64,000 nucleotides of DNA from Undaria pinnatifida (taxonomy: Eukaryota; Sar; Phaeophyceae; Laminariales; Alariaceae). The notes under the pieces were generated by a model that did no database searches, was not told the DNA's origin, and saw only the letters and a list, made by a program, of their open reading frames with translations. Positions 28,520 to 41,199 of the stretch are shown here, one piece after another; the stretch's first letter is position 1, and every line of letters begins with the position of its first letter. The position numbers were made by a program, and so were the translations under genes. Location: contig JABAKD010000012.1 of the NCBI GenBank assembly GCA_012845835.1, positions 14,973,195 through 15,037,194 on the forward strand, in the 5' to 3' direction.

Positions 28520-29655
28520 TGTAACGCAGAGTGAGAAAGTGTTAACTTAACGAGGGAGGGTATAAGAGATGCTACTTGTCAGTAACCATCATATCGTTAC
28601 TTGATAAAACTTAAAAGCCATCTGGCATACATTGCGAGTTGTACTGTCGGCGGAAAAGCGGGTTGAGGCCGAAGGTATTCCAGGCGATTGAACCAGGTCC
28701 TATATCGTCGGAGTCATCCCACGGTAGGGGTTGCAGTTGTATGATTGCGACAAAACGTCCCTGGGCGATGGAGTTCCTCACGCGAGGAACTGCCGGTCAA
28801 TGAAAAAATTTCACGAGTACATTTTATTCTTGGACTAAGGCATAGAAGCTTGGTTGGGCTGTGCGACCGAATGCCTTCCAAGTCATTTTTCGGGTGAGAT
28901 ATTGAGTTCCTCGTGTCAGGAGCTCAGGGACTGATCGATGATGCTGCAACCCTACCGTGCGATGGCTCGTCGAAGAAGCGGGAAACTCGTTAAAAAAACA
29001 CGTAAACAATTGCATGCACCGAGTAGCTCAAGCAACTACTCAAGTGCAGGGGACTTGCCGGGGACTACAACACGGGACCAGCATTCGCAAACACGACAAT
29101 AAATTATCCACCCACTCTCGGCAGTGCGCCTACGACAAAAGTAACTAGTGATACGGAACATTCTCTTCCTTGCAAAAAGCTAATACGTTCACATTAATGT
29201 TGGTAATCAACAAAAACCGGGGTTGGTTTGAGCATGATCGTTTGATTATTTGATTTGCATGGCGTCTAATGTGGCACCCTACAACCCATATCATATGTAT
29301 TGCATGTTTGCCCATATTATTTGTACTGCATGTTTGCATGGTAGTACTGAAGTTCATACGATTTATATGTACACTAAAGCAAATATATATCGTTTTTGTA
29401 TAGATTACGTAACGGGCATTCTAAAACCCATACGATATTTGCATGGCGTTTAGTATGCCATACTAAAGTCAAACAACTAAAAATAATCAAAACAACCTCG
29501 GCCTTCGTGATTGGGTTATGGTTTTGGATAATAGCATGATATAATCAACCTTACTGTCTGATTACGAGAAGCTTCTTTCGCGAGAAGAAACGACACTTGA
29601 GTCATAGCGCATTAACAGAAGGGCTTCTGGCTACCTGGTACACCACAGTTTACAG
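28520..29655. other. No gene recognised in copy A
   Basis: A short basic frame starting MMLQPYR and containing ARRRSGK at about 28938 is kept in B, but nothing else supports it. 28706-28908 is absent from copy B. 29250-29450 is AT-rich with repeated CATATGTATTGCATG-like words. Confidence 0.3.
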
Positions 29656-29988
29656 ATGCCACCCCGAGCGCCCGTGTTAGGGATGCCAAAGCGGAGGCCA
29701 CCGATGGAAACCCCTACCCCAGCCTATGTCGACGTCAAATCCATCGCGAAGGGTTTTAGAAATGAACAAAACAAATCAACACAAAAACAAATTCCAAGCT
29801 TTTTGAAGTATTTTGCTCAAGTAATTTTCGTACCTTCGACATGGACAAAAGCTATTGAACGATATTTTTCCTGGCTCTTCTTGTGTCAAGCAGCCCAACT
29901 GGTCAACCTTCGTCAAGCCTCGTTCAACATTGTCCACCAGCCACGATTGACCTTCGATCACGAGATAGAGACGAGTCAAGATCACTAG
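29656..29988 (+). CDS. Small conserved frame at the right end of the unit (copy A)
   Basis: 110 residues starting MPPRAPVLGMPKRRPP, with IPSFLKYFAQVIFVP and YFSWLFLCQAAQLVNL. Copy B has the same sequence, but a TAA replaces CGT after VNLH. It abuts the 40-bp boundary repeat and ends inside it. Unknown family; coding status uncertain. Confidence 0.25.
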   Translation: MPPRAPVLGMPKRRPPMETPTPAYVDVKSIAKGFRNEQNKSTQKQIPSFLKYFAQVIFVPSTWTKAIERYFSWLFLCQAAQLVNLRQASFNIVHQPRLTFDHEIETSQDH

Positions 29989-30025
29989 TCGTCCGTTTGA
30001 ATACTGGTAAAACGGTTTATCTTAC
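29986..30025 (+). repeat. 40-bp boundary repeat at the A/B junction
   Basis: Same 40 bp as at 11438 and 50951. The sequence left of it matches the right end of copy B, and the sequence right of it matches the left end of copy A, making this the junction of the tandem pair. Confidence 0.8.
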
Positions 30026-30160
30026 CAATCACCTACCCAAACCACAGTAACCCTTGCAACACCCCCCAAGGGAGGTCGGAGGTCGGCCAGACATTCGGAC
30101 CGACGTGACCATAACACCTTCTCATTGTCTCGTGCGTCCCTCCCTCCGCTATATACGACA

Positions 30161-31532
30161 TGTATTGCCCAGTGTACGTGGAGTCGGCAAAGGATCGGAA
30201 GGCCAGCATGACATAGCGAGAAGAAGAGGTCGAACGTCTCATAGCCCTGGGAAGAGCCCCCCTCCTCGTTGACATGAGCTCTCCCCCACCTTCGGCACCA
30301 ACAATCGCACCCTCCAGCAATCTCGAATCAAGGAATCTATCCGTCGAACAACACAACACATCAACCTTCAAAACTTCATTGAAATCGGGGGCAGAAATAG
30401 CTGCAACCGGCACCATGCCCAGCCGGGTAGGCGAACAGAAGGATGCCCGACCTAACTCGGGCGCCGGTGGGACCGGCTACACCCGCGCTAACAGGAGCGG
30501 TCAAGAAACATCAAGATTAAGATGGTGCGGGGGTCCAGATCAAGGAAAAGGTAGGATAGCGTCGATGAATGACTGCTTCTGCATCTGGACGATCTATGGA
30601 AACTATAAATACCTCGACCCCTGATTCAGTGTCAGTCGCCCAGGGTCGCCTCAGGTGGATGATCTATGGAAACTATAAATACCTCGACCCCTGATTCAGT
30701 GTCAGTCGCCCAAAAGTCGCCTCAGGACTTAAACCTTCGGCGTGTGATAGGGACCGCGAGCACTCCGCAGCTGCCGTGTTTCTCGTTGGGATCCAGGGTC
30801 TCCCCTCGTGAGGGCCGACATGGTGCCGCTTTTACTAGTATAGCATACGCAGGAGGACGAGAAGGAGGAGGGGTACACGAGGCGCGGCTTTCCACCTCGG
30901 CATTATCCGGATTATATCCTGGGGATTATTTGGGCACGGCACCAGTGGGTGGTCTCATGCGGGCAAGAGCATGGACGAGGGGCGTTACGCGGAACATTAC
31001 GGGGAACGGTACGGGGAACGTTGCGGGGAGTAGTCCGGGGGAAAATCCTGGAAATATTATAGATTACGACTTACCGGGGATATGGCTAGGGTCGGAAATT
31101 TGGAGACAACAGGTCGCGGAGAAGGAGGAAGCTACTAAAACAGCTGTGGCGGCAACCAGAGGCCAAGCAGACACGCTTTTAGCCTTCCACCTATGCCCGT
31201 TCCCAACTATCACCAAGAACCGTAGCTTGCACGCCGTGTCGCAGCCCCTTCTAGTGAGGCACAGCCAAGGGTTTGCGGATGCTTGCAGGGGGCAGAGTAG
31301 TCGGGCGGGGACGGAGGCGTGGAGGGTCGCGAGGGCGGCGGGGTATGACGGCTTGATCGGCTGTCGATTGTGTGGCAGATTCATACTGGGCTTGAGATGC
31401 TGCAGGGTGCAGGAGTGTCGCCCATGGCATAAAAAATGGAATACTTCGCTGCCGGCGAGTATTCGTGCTCACAAAAATGATAACCACCGATTGACCCAGG
31501 CTACGGTAGGGGGGTCCCTTTTTGGGCCTTGA
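30161..31532 (+). pseudogene. Broken copy-B counterpart of the 403-residue orphan ORF
   Basis: The start ATG is kept but TAG falls after 17 codons (30212). Frames 30274-30624 and 30666-31532 preserve most of the rest. A 66-bp direct duplication holds GAAACTATAAATACCTCGAC twice (about 30599 and 30669), and a frameshift near 31358 replaces the true C-terminus. Confidence 0.65.
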
Positions 31533-31761
31533 ATTTCAGTGGCTAGGGGTTACTCGCGCGAGTAACCCCTTTGCTATTTTGCTATGTTACATTTTCTTCA
31601 AGTTTTGTATTGACGAAATCGATCCGCAATGCAAAGGTATTCTAAGCTGCTCCAAAACAACTACCTAAACCATTTTCATCCGTGAGGTACAGAGTCACTC
31701 GTGCGACTGGCTGAAACACACCAGTGAAAACGGGAGTACCCCCCCTACCGTAGCCTTGGTC
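31495..31761. mobile_element. 267-bp MITE private to copy B
   Basis: Ends CCCAGGCTACGGTAGGGGGG and CCCCCCTACCGTAGCCTTGG are inverted repeats. CCGATTGA and TCGATTAA flank it (about 8 bp, imperfect). Copy A has a single CACCGATTGATGG here, an empty site. A 24-bp palindrome around TTACTCGCGCGAGTAA lies inside. The 8-bp duplication suggests a hAT-related MITE. Confidence 0.8.
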
Positions 31762-31769
31762 GATTAATG

Positions 31770-33330
31770 GAAACGTTGCCTTGTTATATGTTTGAGTCGC
31801 ACGTTCGTAGAGAGTTCAACAGTATATTGTCTGCAACTCGCCGCATACAACACGTACAGTACAGGAATGTGCCATTAATGTCTCCATTCACGTTCCCGTA
31901 CAACTAGTAATAATCGCGACGCGTCCGAGGCCATTCGCTAGCCACTGCTTCCAAAGCGCTACCTGATCAAAAACGGAGTACACCTCCATGTCGCTTGTCG
32001 CTAGGGTAACCAGCCTAACGCTGCGGTCATGGTGGTCCACCCCCCCCCGCCGCTGCTGATCTTAGCAGCGCTGCCGCGCCGGCTGACTATCTATCGCGCT
32101 TCAACCGCAAATAACACGAACATGTGTGCGACGAAGATACTTGGTTGTAATCCCAAAAACTTCCCATGCTCGTATGATACGACAAGGTGACGTAGGGGCC
32201 GCGGTTGGATGCTAGTATCAGTCTGAAATTCATCCCTCGTTGGCTGGGACGCTCTCACCCAGAGCCTCGCTTTAAAACTAGGAACAGTTAAACCCTACAC
32301 TATCCCGGGTGGCCCATGGTGCAAAAGAGGATCGGGCTGTACAACCACGATGACGAATTGTGTTGGCCAAACGCAGTGCTACGGACGCAACGATTGCCGC
32401 TGTCGCCCGCGATGGTGGCGACGTCGGCGCGGAGGGATCGCGGCGGTGAGGATGTGCACTGTAGGCTGCGTCGATGGCGGCTACTGAGGCGAGACAGACT
32501 TTCAATTCTCCTCCTCCTCTTTCAACCTCTACCCCTTCAACCCCCCCCGCTCCCCCGTGCGCCCGTCCCTCCCTCCACCCTCTCCCTCTTACCCCCCCCT
32601 TCCCCCGCCCCTACCCTCACCCCCCGTCTCCTCCTTATCCCCGCCCCCCCCCCACCTCTGCATGGATGTGTAAAAGGTGGCGGCCGGAGCGAATGCGAAG
32701 ACCCATTTTTGCTCCCCCCCTTCCCCCGCTTCCTCTTGGTTCCTGTTTCTGTTCCCGCAAGCATTCGTTTCCGCCGCAAATGATGTCACTGTCGTCGGCT
32801 AACAGGAAACGACACAATGACCACTGAAAGCGACTCCGCCACGTGTTGACACTGTTAGACTGTTCAGCACTCTATTTTCGGGTGCAACATATTTAGAATT
32901 ACAGTCAAGACATACATATGTTCCGTACAGTACAGGGACAGAAAAAGGCTAACCCTAACCTTGCCTCTCATACATATTCATTCGCAGCCCGTATCTCGTA
33001 CATGTCCGTGTTCCACGCGTCCTCGTCTGCCCGCTTTCAATCCTTCTCTCTCAGCGGACTACGTAGGCTCTTCTCTTTGCGACTTCGCTGCCACCCCGTG
33101 GTCCGGAGTCTGTATTGATGTCGATTCCTCGGCCGCTTTTGTCCTTGCTCGCCGCGTTTTCGGTGCCCCTCGAAATCCGTCGCTGCGAAGACATATCTTA
33201 TCGGCCCGATCGCGTGCGTGTAATGCCATGAGGATGTATCCCTTTTTTATTGCGAGGGAACGGTGCTGAACAATAAGTTACAAACCCTGTTTGTTTTGAC
33301 GTGCTTGTACGCAGAGGTGTCAGTAGGTGG
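31770..33330. other. No gene recognised in copy B
   Basis: Counterpart of A 12890-14092 with the pyrimidine tract at about 32505-32660. About 370 bp (32025-32395) after GTAACCAGCCTAACGCT have no match in A, and the A-type sequence resumes at TGTCGCCCGCGATGGTGG. No duplication flanks it clearly. Confidence 0.35.
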
Positions 33331-33400
33331 GTCCCCGAACCCCTCCCTATACTTAATCCAAGTAATTTTGTCCCCCAAAAGGGTTTCCAGTTGTCAAGGG
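33331..33400. mobile_element. Half of the foldback element (copy B)
   Basis: Only the left arm is present, ending CCAGTTGTCAAGGGG and then continuing as sequence that in copy A follows the right arm. The right arm was deleted after the duplication. Confidence 0.6.
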
Positions 33401-33989
33401 GTGAAGGGCCCTTTCAGGGAAAACGCGGGCTGTTAAGGGTGTAACGCCGAGTGTTCCACACTAAAACCTGCTGTTGTAGAAGTTCGGTGTCAATTTTTCT
33501 GTCTGTCAAGGCGTGAAAAAAATGAATGTTGTCTCCTGGCAAGAGTATGATATGCATAGTCTAGAGGCCATTTTCTTGAATAATTGTTGTAGCTCTGAGG
33601 GGATGACCCCGGTTCGGGTCGACACCTGCGACACTTTTCTTTCTTATTACTAGTATGAACAGCTTGATAGCACAGCGTAGACGACGCGCCAGGTTTTGGG
33701 CAAGGCCATGCGCCGACGGGTGGATCGACGAGGACGGTAAGACGGACGAGGGTGTGTGCGGCGAGAGGGCTGGGACGAAGTACTATTAAAACGGTGAGTT
33801 TGCAGCACACGCATCATAGCTATTCAAGCCACTTTGAAATTTAGCCACGTAGTACCAGGTACACTACGTAGTAGAATCATGGGTGCAAGTAGTGCTGCAA
33901 CTGGTGAAACGTAATATTATTAATGTAACTGTAATATGTAATATTCATGTATCCTGTATCAATCTGAGCGACACTTTAAGAACCCGTAA

Positions 33990-35218
33990 AACTGCCTCAC
34001 CAGGGCTGTGGCTACGACGTGCCACCACTCGGACAGCATTAGTGACGTCCGGCCGCGTCATGTTGGAAATCCACAGAAGGCTTCCAACCACCTCTCGATG
34101 AGGCCATTTTCCTCCGGGGCCATCCTCCGTCCTTGGACCTAGTTCAATCAACGGATTAGCGAGAATCGCGCTTGTTTTAGTGGGGCAGTGGTTTTCAAAA
34201 CGCTCCAGTAATTCCTCGATGAAAGCAGTTTGGGACATTTTAATGGTCCGGTCCTTGAAATTCCGTTCGAATGCGCAACCTGTATACCACGACAGTTCCC
34301 CGACTATATTAGTTAGGATTTTGTTATTCAGAGCGCCGTGGAACTCAGCACCCTCTTTCGCCCCGATTACGTCGTCCACGTGAACCGCAACCATCAGTAT
34401 CACGGTTTCATCTTTCATGACGAGGCGGAACACCCATGGATCGGTCTTGCATTGCTCAAGACCGTAACGCACAACCGTATTTACGAGAAGTCCGTTGAAC
34501 ATGTGCCCTGCTTGCTTCAATCCTTACAAACTCTTATTCAAATGAACAACCTGCCCATTTTTATCTCTACAAGCACGTGGAACCCTCATGTAATATGTAT
34601 CACAGTCAAGGTCAGCAGCGTATAAAAGCTTGCTCCACGTCTAAGAGGTAAATGGGCAGATCGTACTCTACCGCAATCTAGATTAGTAGTTTGATAGACG
34701 AGGGGGAGGGTAGGGGAAAACGTTTCAAAGTAGTTGATGTCTTCGGTTTGACTGTAGCTTAACTCTACCAGTCTCGGTTTCGGCTTGACCACTTCGCCCA
34801 GCTCGTTACCTTTCCACGTACGGACAAACTTACATCCAAAAACCTTATGCCCTGCGGGAACTTCATCGACAGGTGTAAATGTGCCGGCGTCCCATAGTTT
34901 ATGGAGCTCTGTTCGGTAAGACTCCAGCCACAACTCCCGGTACTCGGATTTCTCAATAGCTGCATTTGATTCGGGGGCTTTCTCAACTTCACGCATTAAA
35001 GTTACTAGGGGCACAGAAACACCACACTTCCCTGAATCTTGTGGAGCCTCCGCCAGAAGCGCCCAAGCATCCTCCTGGACGTCACGTGCTTGCTGACCAA
35101 GGACGCACACAGCTTCATCGATGGCTGTCATGACCATTTCCTGCAGACGTCGCGTCTCGCCTCTCGTGCGCCCCTCCCTCAGTCGAGAGGATTCCTGACC
35201 AGAAAGGAAGTCACGCAA
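33990..35218 (-). pseudogene. copia reverse transcriptase remnant
   Basis: First part: ELHKLWDAGTFTPVDEVPAG and FGCKFVRTWKG, the start of copia RT, then KPRLVE and FETFSP. After a break, YGLEQCKTDPWVF and MVAVHVDDVIGAKEG hold the catalytic DD (HVDD instead of YVDD), then LSWYTG and VVGSLLWISNMTRPDV. The frame is interrupted near 34590-34520 and truncated after the TRPD block, with no RNase H. Confidence 0.75.
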
Positions 35219-35595
35219 TTCATGGGCTGCCCTCCCTGATAGGCCAGCCTCTGGAGCACTGACTATACTCTCGGCGGTTGACGAACTCGATTAGCTCTCT
35301 TCGACCCCATAGTCGATGGTCACGCTCTCGTCACACTTCAGGAGTATGACCCCCGCTTTCGCCGCTGTGGTTGGAGCTGAAAACCGAATCCCTATCCCGT
35401 GCGGCACTGCCGGTGGAACAAGATTCGCGCTCGCCAACGCTGGTGTACTCGCGCAGTAGCGTCTCCGCTACCCGCGTACGTTCGATCAATTCGGAGTCAT
35501 CGACCTCGTCGTCGTCGTTATCGCCCCCCCCCCCCCTGGCAGACTTGGCATAACAATCCTCGATCTCGCCGACGCTAAAACAGCATTCTGCTTCT

Positions 35596-36700
35596 TCAAG
35601 TAGGTTTGCGTGGGATCCGAGGGGTGTATGTATGCTGCCAGGTTACGGTGCGAGTCGTGATAGCCGAGTTGTTCTCAGTCAAGCCTCGCACAGTATCCCG
35701 GGGGTGGTTTCGTCCGGAGCCTAGATAGAAACACTCTTGCGCTTTGGGCTGCGACTTGTTCGTTCGCTTGGCTTTGTAATAGCCAGGCTTGAAGAATGGC
35801 AGCGACTGACGCCGAGGTGGGCTGTCATGACACATCTCGTGAGACGATTTGCTGTCTGGGTTTGAGGTCGTTACAGAACAGTTAAAACATGGCACGCCCA
35901 CGACATGGCCTCCGTCCACAAAGAAACGGAAGAAGAAAGCTCGATGTTCGGAAATAATATCGGAGCTTGTGTTCTTGCAGCCAAAGCTGCGGCTTCGATC
36001 AACCCTGACGCCCGTTCGGCTACGCCGTTAAACTGTGGATTGCTCGCAGAGGCGATTCTAGGGTAAAGTTATACTTCCTACAAAGTGCACATAAAGCTCC
36101 TCCCAGGAACTCCCCACCATCGTCTGATCTTACGATTTCCACATCAAATGGAAACCTAGTTCCGCGGTTGTCTGCTAAAGATTGTCTGAACGTCTCAGCC
36201 GCGTCTGATTTGTGGCGCATGAAGTACACCCACATGGACCTTGAATGATCGTCTCTCACGATCGTCGCGTACCGATTTCGGCCCTTCGACTCAACTTGCT
36301 TCGGTCAATTCAGGTCGACAACCACCCTTCCCAATTCCTTATCTGCTCGGACGTGTGTCGACCGTGAAACTGGGCTTTCGGAGCCCTTTTGCCATCGAAC
36401 ACCTTTCGCAGTGGTGCAGCGTCCCTTCCAGAATAACGCCAGTTTTCTCGGCTGTCTTCCTGAGCATTGCCTCATGAATATGGCCATGCGCACAGCAGTG
36501 GTAGGTGTTAATGTCAACAGGCGACGTGGTAGGCATGAGTCCCGGAGCAATGACAGCAATGGCATGTTCGGGCGGCGGCAACGGGCAAGCTTGGATAGAG
36601 AACAGGCTCCCAAATTTTGCCAAGCATGCCAGTGTTCCTGATTTGAGTTGAAGGGTACATGCATCCTTGTCGAATATAATGGAGTGTTCCTGGCCGGCCG
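35596..36700 (-). pseudogene. copia integrase remnant
   Basis: GHIHEAMLRKTAEKTG with HHCERCSMAKGLRKPS is the zinc-binding pre-integrase region. RDDHSRSMWVYFMRHKSDA and IVRSDDGGEFLGG carry the first two acidic catalytic residues. A frame change follows, then PFFKPGYYKAKRTNKSQ and AQECFYLGSG, the copia-specific C-terminal part. Broken by stops between segments. Confidence 0.75.
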
Positions 36701-38509
36701 CCGCCCCTACCGAAAACAGGTTGTGATTGAATGTAGGTACGCGAGAGACGTATTCCATCACCACACCCACAGCCCGCCCAGCGGACAGGAATTCTTCGCG
36801 AATATCGCAGTAGTAGTCCTCTATAGGGAACGAGTCCCCTGTTGCAGTCGACACGGTCGTATCACATCCGACGTAGTTGAACATGCATGTAGACGACGGG
36901 GAAGTATGCCTACTTGCTTCGCTGTCAGCGATGAATGAAATAACTTGTTTTCCTGCTATATCATTCATCTGGCTGGTTTCACCTGTTTTCGCCACGAGAG
37001 CAGAAGCTCTTCCGGGTCGAGATCGGTGTGGAAGTCGACGAAAACGGCATATTCTTTCCCTGATGGACAATCATTCGTTGAGTGACCGTTCCCCATACAG
37101 GTGGCGCAGACCTGGCCTGGACATCGAGACTTTCAGTGCCCGGGCTTGTGGCAGAGCGTGCAATATTTCTTGGGGCGTATCCCCATCGGGTTTCGTCTCT
37201 GCTGCACTGCTATCATTCGCACTTGATGCTGTTTGAACACCGCTTGTAACCCCCGAAAGCGTTTGATCCGCCCCGGTTGCTGATTGCATTGCCTCTGCCA
37301 CGACCTCCACGGCCACGACCGCTATTGCCGCCTCGGCCACTACCGCCATGGCCACTGCTCGCGGTGTCACCCGCATAAAGCGCGTGGCCAGGAGACTGCA
37401 TCTTTTTTTATTTCTCCGATTGAAGGGAAATAAATCGCTCTCTCTCCTTCACAACCTGCTCAATGCGGTCGAAGTTGATCGGAGTCAGCGCAGATTGAAA
37501 GTGCCGAACTTCATACTGGTACTCGCGAGGTAGGGTGTCCAAAACACGGACACAAAGCATTTGATCCGTGATGGCGATTTCCCGCACTGACAATTGCGCC
37601 CTGATATCAGATGACGCCGCAATGTCTAGCATCGGGTCACTCGTTGGGGCGATTTTACATTGCGTATACTTCTTGAGAAGCATGGACGTCTTGCCCCATC
37701 GTTTTGGGCGCATGTCGGGATTCGAGCTGTCGCCAAACATCAGTCGGGCGTTTGTGCCGGTTCATCGGGTTTTCGTCGGCCTTCGTACTTAAACTAGCCC
37801 ACAAGATTTTCCACGCAGCCATACTCACGCGAAAGTCGTCTAGTGTGTGGCCAGCTGCTACTACGTGGTCAGCACTCGTAAGTGTAATGTCCCCAACAGG
37901 ACACTTGTCTCGCCAAAAGGACCTCGAACGCTGCTGTGCATGTATGTGTGCATACTGTGTTATATCTCGAGACCATTCGAGAAAACTAGCGTTCGCGACT
38001 ACCACACTAGACTATTAATAGTCTAGACTATAAATTTTTGGCAAAGTGGATTTTACCCCTCCTAAATCGCCTGGGGCGAAGCGTGCCCCTTTCGCAACCA
38101 GCACCTCCTGGGACTCACCACCAGTGCGTAGGTGCCTAGCCATCCCAGTGTCTTGAGGCTGGTCTCGTACTGGTCCAACCTCTTTCGGTAGCTGCTGCGA
38201 TTGCGCGTCTTTCGAGCAGTTCGATGCTTCCTCAACGTTACCCTGTACAGGCTCGCCGTCGACGAAGCCGCTCGTACGGTCAATAGCGCCTTTTCTGGCA
38301 CCACCTGAATCCGTCGGCAAAGCCTGCGAGGCCTGTCCTTCTGCTGTCCTTGTTTGGAGCAATTGCTGCAGCAAGAAGGTAAGCTCCGAGAGTGTTCGGG
38401 CCTGATCATCCTGTTTGGATGCTATCGCTTGCAATTCCGGTGCGACCGGAGCTGCCTCTTCCTCGACACTGCCTGCAGGTAATAATGCAGGCATTCTCAG
38501 GATGATCAA
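36700..38509 (-). pseudogene. copia gag and protease remnant
   Basis: WKILWASLSTKAD, RPTDVWRQLESRHAPKT and LDTLPREYQYEV are typical of the copia gag domain. An RGG-rich stretch (GRGRGGRGRG) precedes two zinc knuckles, CTLCHKPGH..KSRC (with a TGA inside) and CATCMGNGHSTNDC. FIADSEASRH is the protease active-site block, with D-S-E in place of D-S-G. Spread over at least four frames. Confidence 0.65.
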
Positions 38510-40260
38510 CTGTTGACACTATTCATATTTAGTCTAGTCTATTCGTAGAATCCTTCAGAAGGTAGCTCTACCGACCGAGAGGTCGAGAGGCTCGAAGAGT
38601 AGTCTATAGAGGATAATGTTGCTTTAGTTGGTTCACAGCTTGGAGTGCCCCCGATAGGGAAGCATCACATCACACAACCTGCACACAACCCATCGACGCA
38701 GAAGCGTCAATCGTCGACATAAATAAATTAACAAAATATTATAAATGACTTTGTAACCGTCAATCTCACTCGCTAACGCGATATCAGCACAATCTGGCAT
38801 CGATTGCAGAGACAAACGAACGGACAAGGCCCTGCGGCGGTGCGGGGGCACCCGCCCCAAGCGGGGGGGGAGTAGGACGAGTGGTGGTGTAGACTAGTTC
38901 TCCTTCTTCCTTTCACGCGTCGCTTCAGCTGGGGAACTCTTCATGCTGTCATGGCCCGCACAAAACTCCTGCTGATGTAAGTGCTGAACTTTGAGCTTGA
39001 CACTGATTTTACTGGAGTATAATGATTGATGCATGTGCAGTTCGACCGAACGCCGCGATTATCAGGCAAGCAGCCTAGGCATGGTGGCGTGGTCTGACGC
39101 AGTCTGGTTAGAAGGCGGGCACCCCCATCCCCCACCTCTCTTGGTTGCGTGCAGGCTTGGATCGTTCCTCCGTTTAATTTCTCCGCTGCTTGGGGAGGGG
39201 CGTGAAAGCATGAAAGATACCCGTCCGCGCGTATCTTTTATGTTTCGGCAATTGACTTTCGGCTCCTTGTAGCTGTACGTACTCCTTCTGCCCGGAAATA
39301 TAAGGACCGTTGTTATATCAATATGTATATCTAGACGCTCCTTATTTTTATGGATAAAATGGTATGTGGTGTGTACTTGTGGTATTAATAGTCTGATATT
39401 CCCGATGGCCCGGTAAAACCTGCTGTAGCAGAGAACAGCAGCATCCTTTGGGCAAGGGGGGGAAGGCTAACTTGTGTCGTGGTGTCTCATGTAGGAGCAT
39501 GAGCAGTGGATGGACTTGCGGGCGGCTTGATATCCATGTGCTCGCGTGACGGTCGTGTGTTTTTTCGCCGGCACGAGAGGCTCTACAAACCGAAAACCTA
39601 CTGCTGCGCCAGCAGTATCTCGTACCAGCTCCCTGCTCTCTGTACTGCTGTACCTGGGGTCCGAGGCAGTGTGGCGTGTCCGCTGAGTTTGTTCCGATAC
39701 CACCACCAATAACAGAGACGGCTCCTGAAAACAATTGTGTCAGGTCAGCGCGATGACCGACCTCAGCCGACACCTCTACAGAGCAGGAGGTCGCGTGATA
39801 AAGCTGTTTGATACGAAAAGCGCTCGCACCTGCAAACGCATGAAATATAGTCTACAAGTATCAGGTATACGTAAGAGCTCCGGCGCGGCACACAGGCACT
39901 TTGCGTTCCAGTGATGTAAATACAGGCAACATCAAAATGCCCACCAGCCACCCACAACAGCAACAACAGCTACAGCAGCAGTGACGGCTTATTTTTTGGG
40001 GGGGGTTGCTCCTGGAGCCTTTCGCCGTTCCCCTTTCCTCTTTCCCTAGGGTTCAATAGCGGCCATCGCACACGGCGTCCGGTCCGTGACAGCGTGCCTG
40101 CTGTGGTCTGCACACCTGTGCTGCTGCTGTTCGCCAACGCTGAACGCGAGCGTGCTTCCTCTGTCCCTACGTAGTGGGAAAAAAATCCACCTCTTGATGC
40201 CTCTCGTATGATATGCAAGTGTTTATTTTTTCGTCTTTTGGTGTTTTTTGTGCTCACCCC

Positions 40261-41105
40261 ATCTTCTATTATCTTCTCACACTTTTTCTTTCTCCCTGGT
40301 CCTCCCTAGACGCAACACAGATCCGGGGTCACAAAGCAGGCTCTTCTCCCCCCTCCCCACTACGGTAGGTGCCTTCATTTTTATCGCGAGAACTTCTGCC
40401 TTTTCTTACCTCCTCGTCGACTCGCATCGAATTGTTCTCGATGCACGTGTTTTTCTACCACGTGCATTTGCTCTTGTGTCACAAATGTACATTTTGCTAG
40501 GACCACAAACCGGTTGCGTTCAGTTCTCGGGCGTCCGTGCACAGTTCACATACACAGCAGACACGCGCGCACACAACCAAGTAGCGCGCACACACGTGCG
40601 CGAACACTCCCTTGAATACATGATCTGGAAAGCCGATACCAGGTAGTCTCGTACTGTCAAGTGGAGCCTAGTCTTCGAAACGGAAAAAAATCGTGTTACA
40701 GATAGACGTTCGTTTTTCGTCCGGAGTCCGGAGTCTGTTGTCGTGTTCGACCTTTTCCAAGTCAAACCTGCTTCGCTCTCTGGTGTTTGTCCTTTCATCC
40801 TGACGAGGCATAGCTCTCTCCTTTCCGCCGTAAAAACGCCCGTTGTTGTCAAAAGCAAAATGGACGCCCATGCCTCGACGAATATCGGTACCTGACCCAC
40901 AGACAGCAGCGAGCAGCGGCCTTGCGCCAACTCGCGATCCAAATGAGAAAATTTAAATTTGCGCTTGGTGCCCTTAGACTACCCCTGATCCCGTAGTACG
41001 GGACCTGATGAGCCCTCCAAACTGACCCCGAGTATACGGGTAGCCTCCGACAGGGCCGACCAAGTACCCTTATCCCACGCCGAACAAAACCGATGCGTCG
41101 GTAGC
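40261..41105. other. Segment of copy B with no counterpart in copy A
   Basis: Replaces A 19085-20125. TGCCTTCATTTTTATCGCGAG near 40369 resembles the SINE body weakly. Frames on both strands are unremarkable. Confidence 0.4.
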
Positions 41106-41199
41106 AGCGAATCGACGCGGCGTTATGAACGCTGCTATAACATGCCTGGTAATAAAGCCTATTTTGAATTGTAGTTTCGAATTCCGCCATACGTCGCCC

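Larger units (their letters stand above)
11438..29985 (+). repeat. Copy A of a large tandem duplication (about 18.5 kb)
   Basis: Aligns collinearly with 29986-50950. Matching landmarks include 11612/30161, 20126/41106, 22110/43640 and 26643/47829. Similarity is high but with frequent substitutions and many indels, so this is a genuine old duplication, not an assembly echo. Private to A: the hAT at 14634-16280, a segment about 16450-17110, the SINE at 18186-18500, most of 19085-20125, two extra 148-bp units, and about 200 bp at 28706-28908. Confidence 0.85.
33972..38830 (-). mobile_element. Degraded Ty1/copia retrotransposon in copy B
   Basis: In minus order: gag (38509-37213), zinc knuckles and protease (37200-36800), pre-integrase and integrase (36700-35596), reverse transcriptase (35218-33990). 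RNase H and the 3' LTR are absent; the element stops abruptly at shared sequence CAATCTGAGCGA. 38520-38830 beyond gag may be the remaining 5' LTR, which cannot be confirmed without a partner. Copy A sequence 17157-17350 is missing here, so the event was insertion plus deletion. Many stops and frameshifts: dead. Confidence 0.75.
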
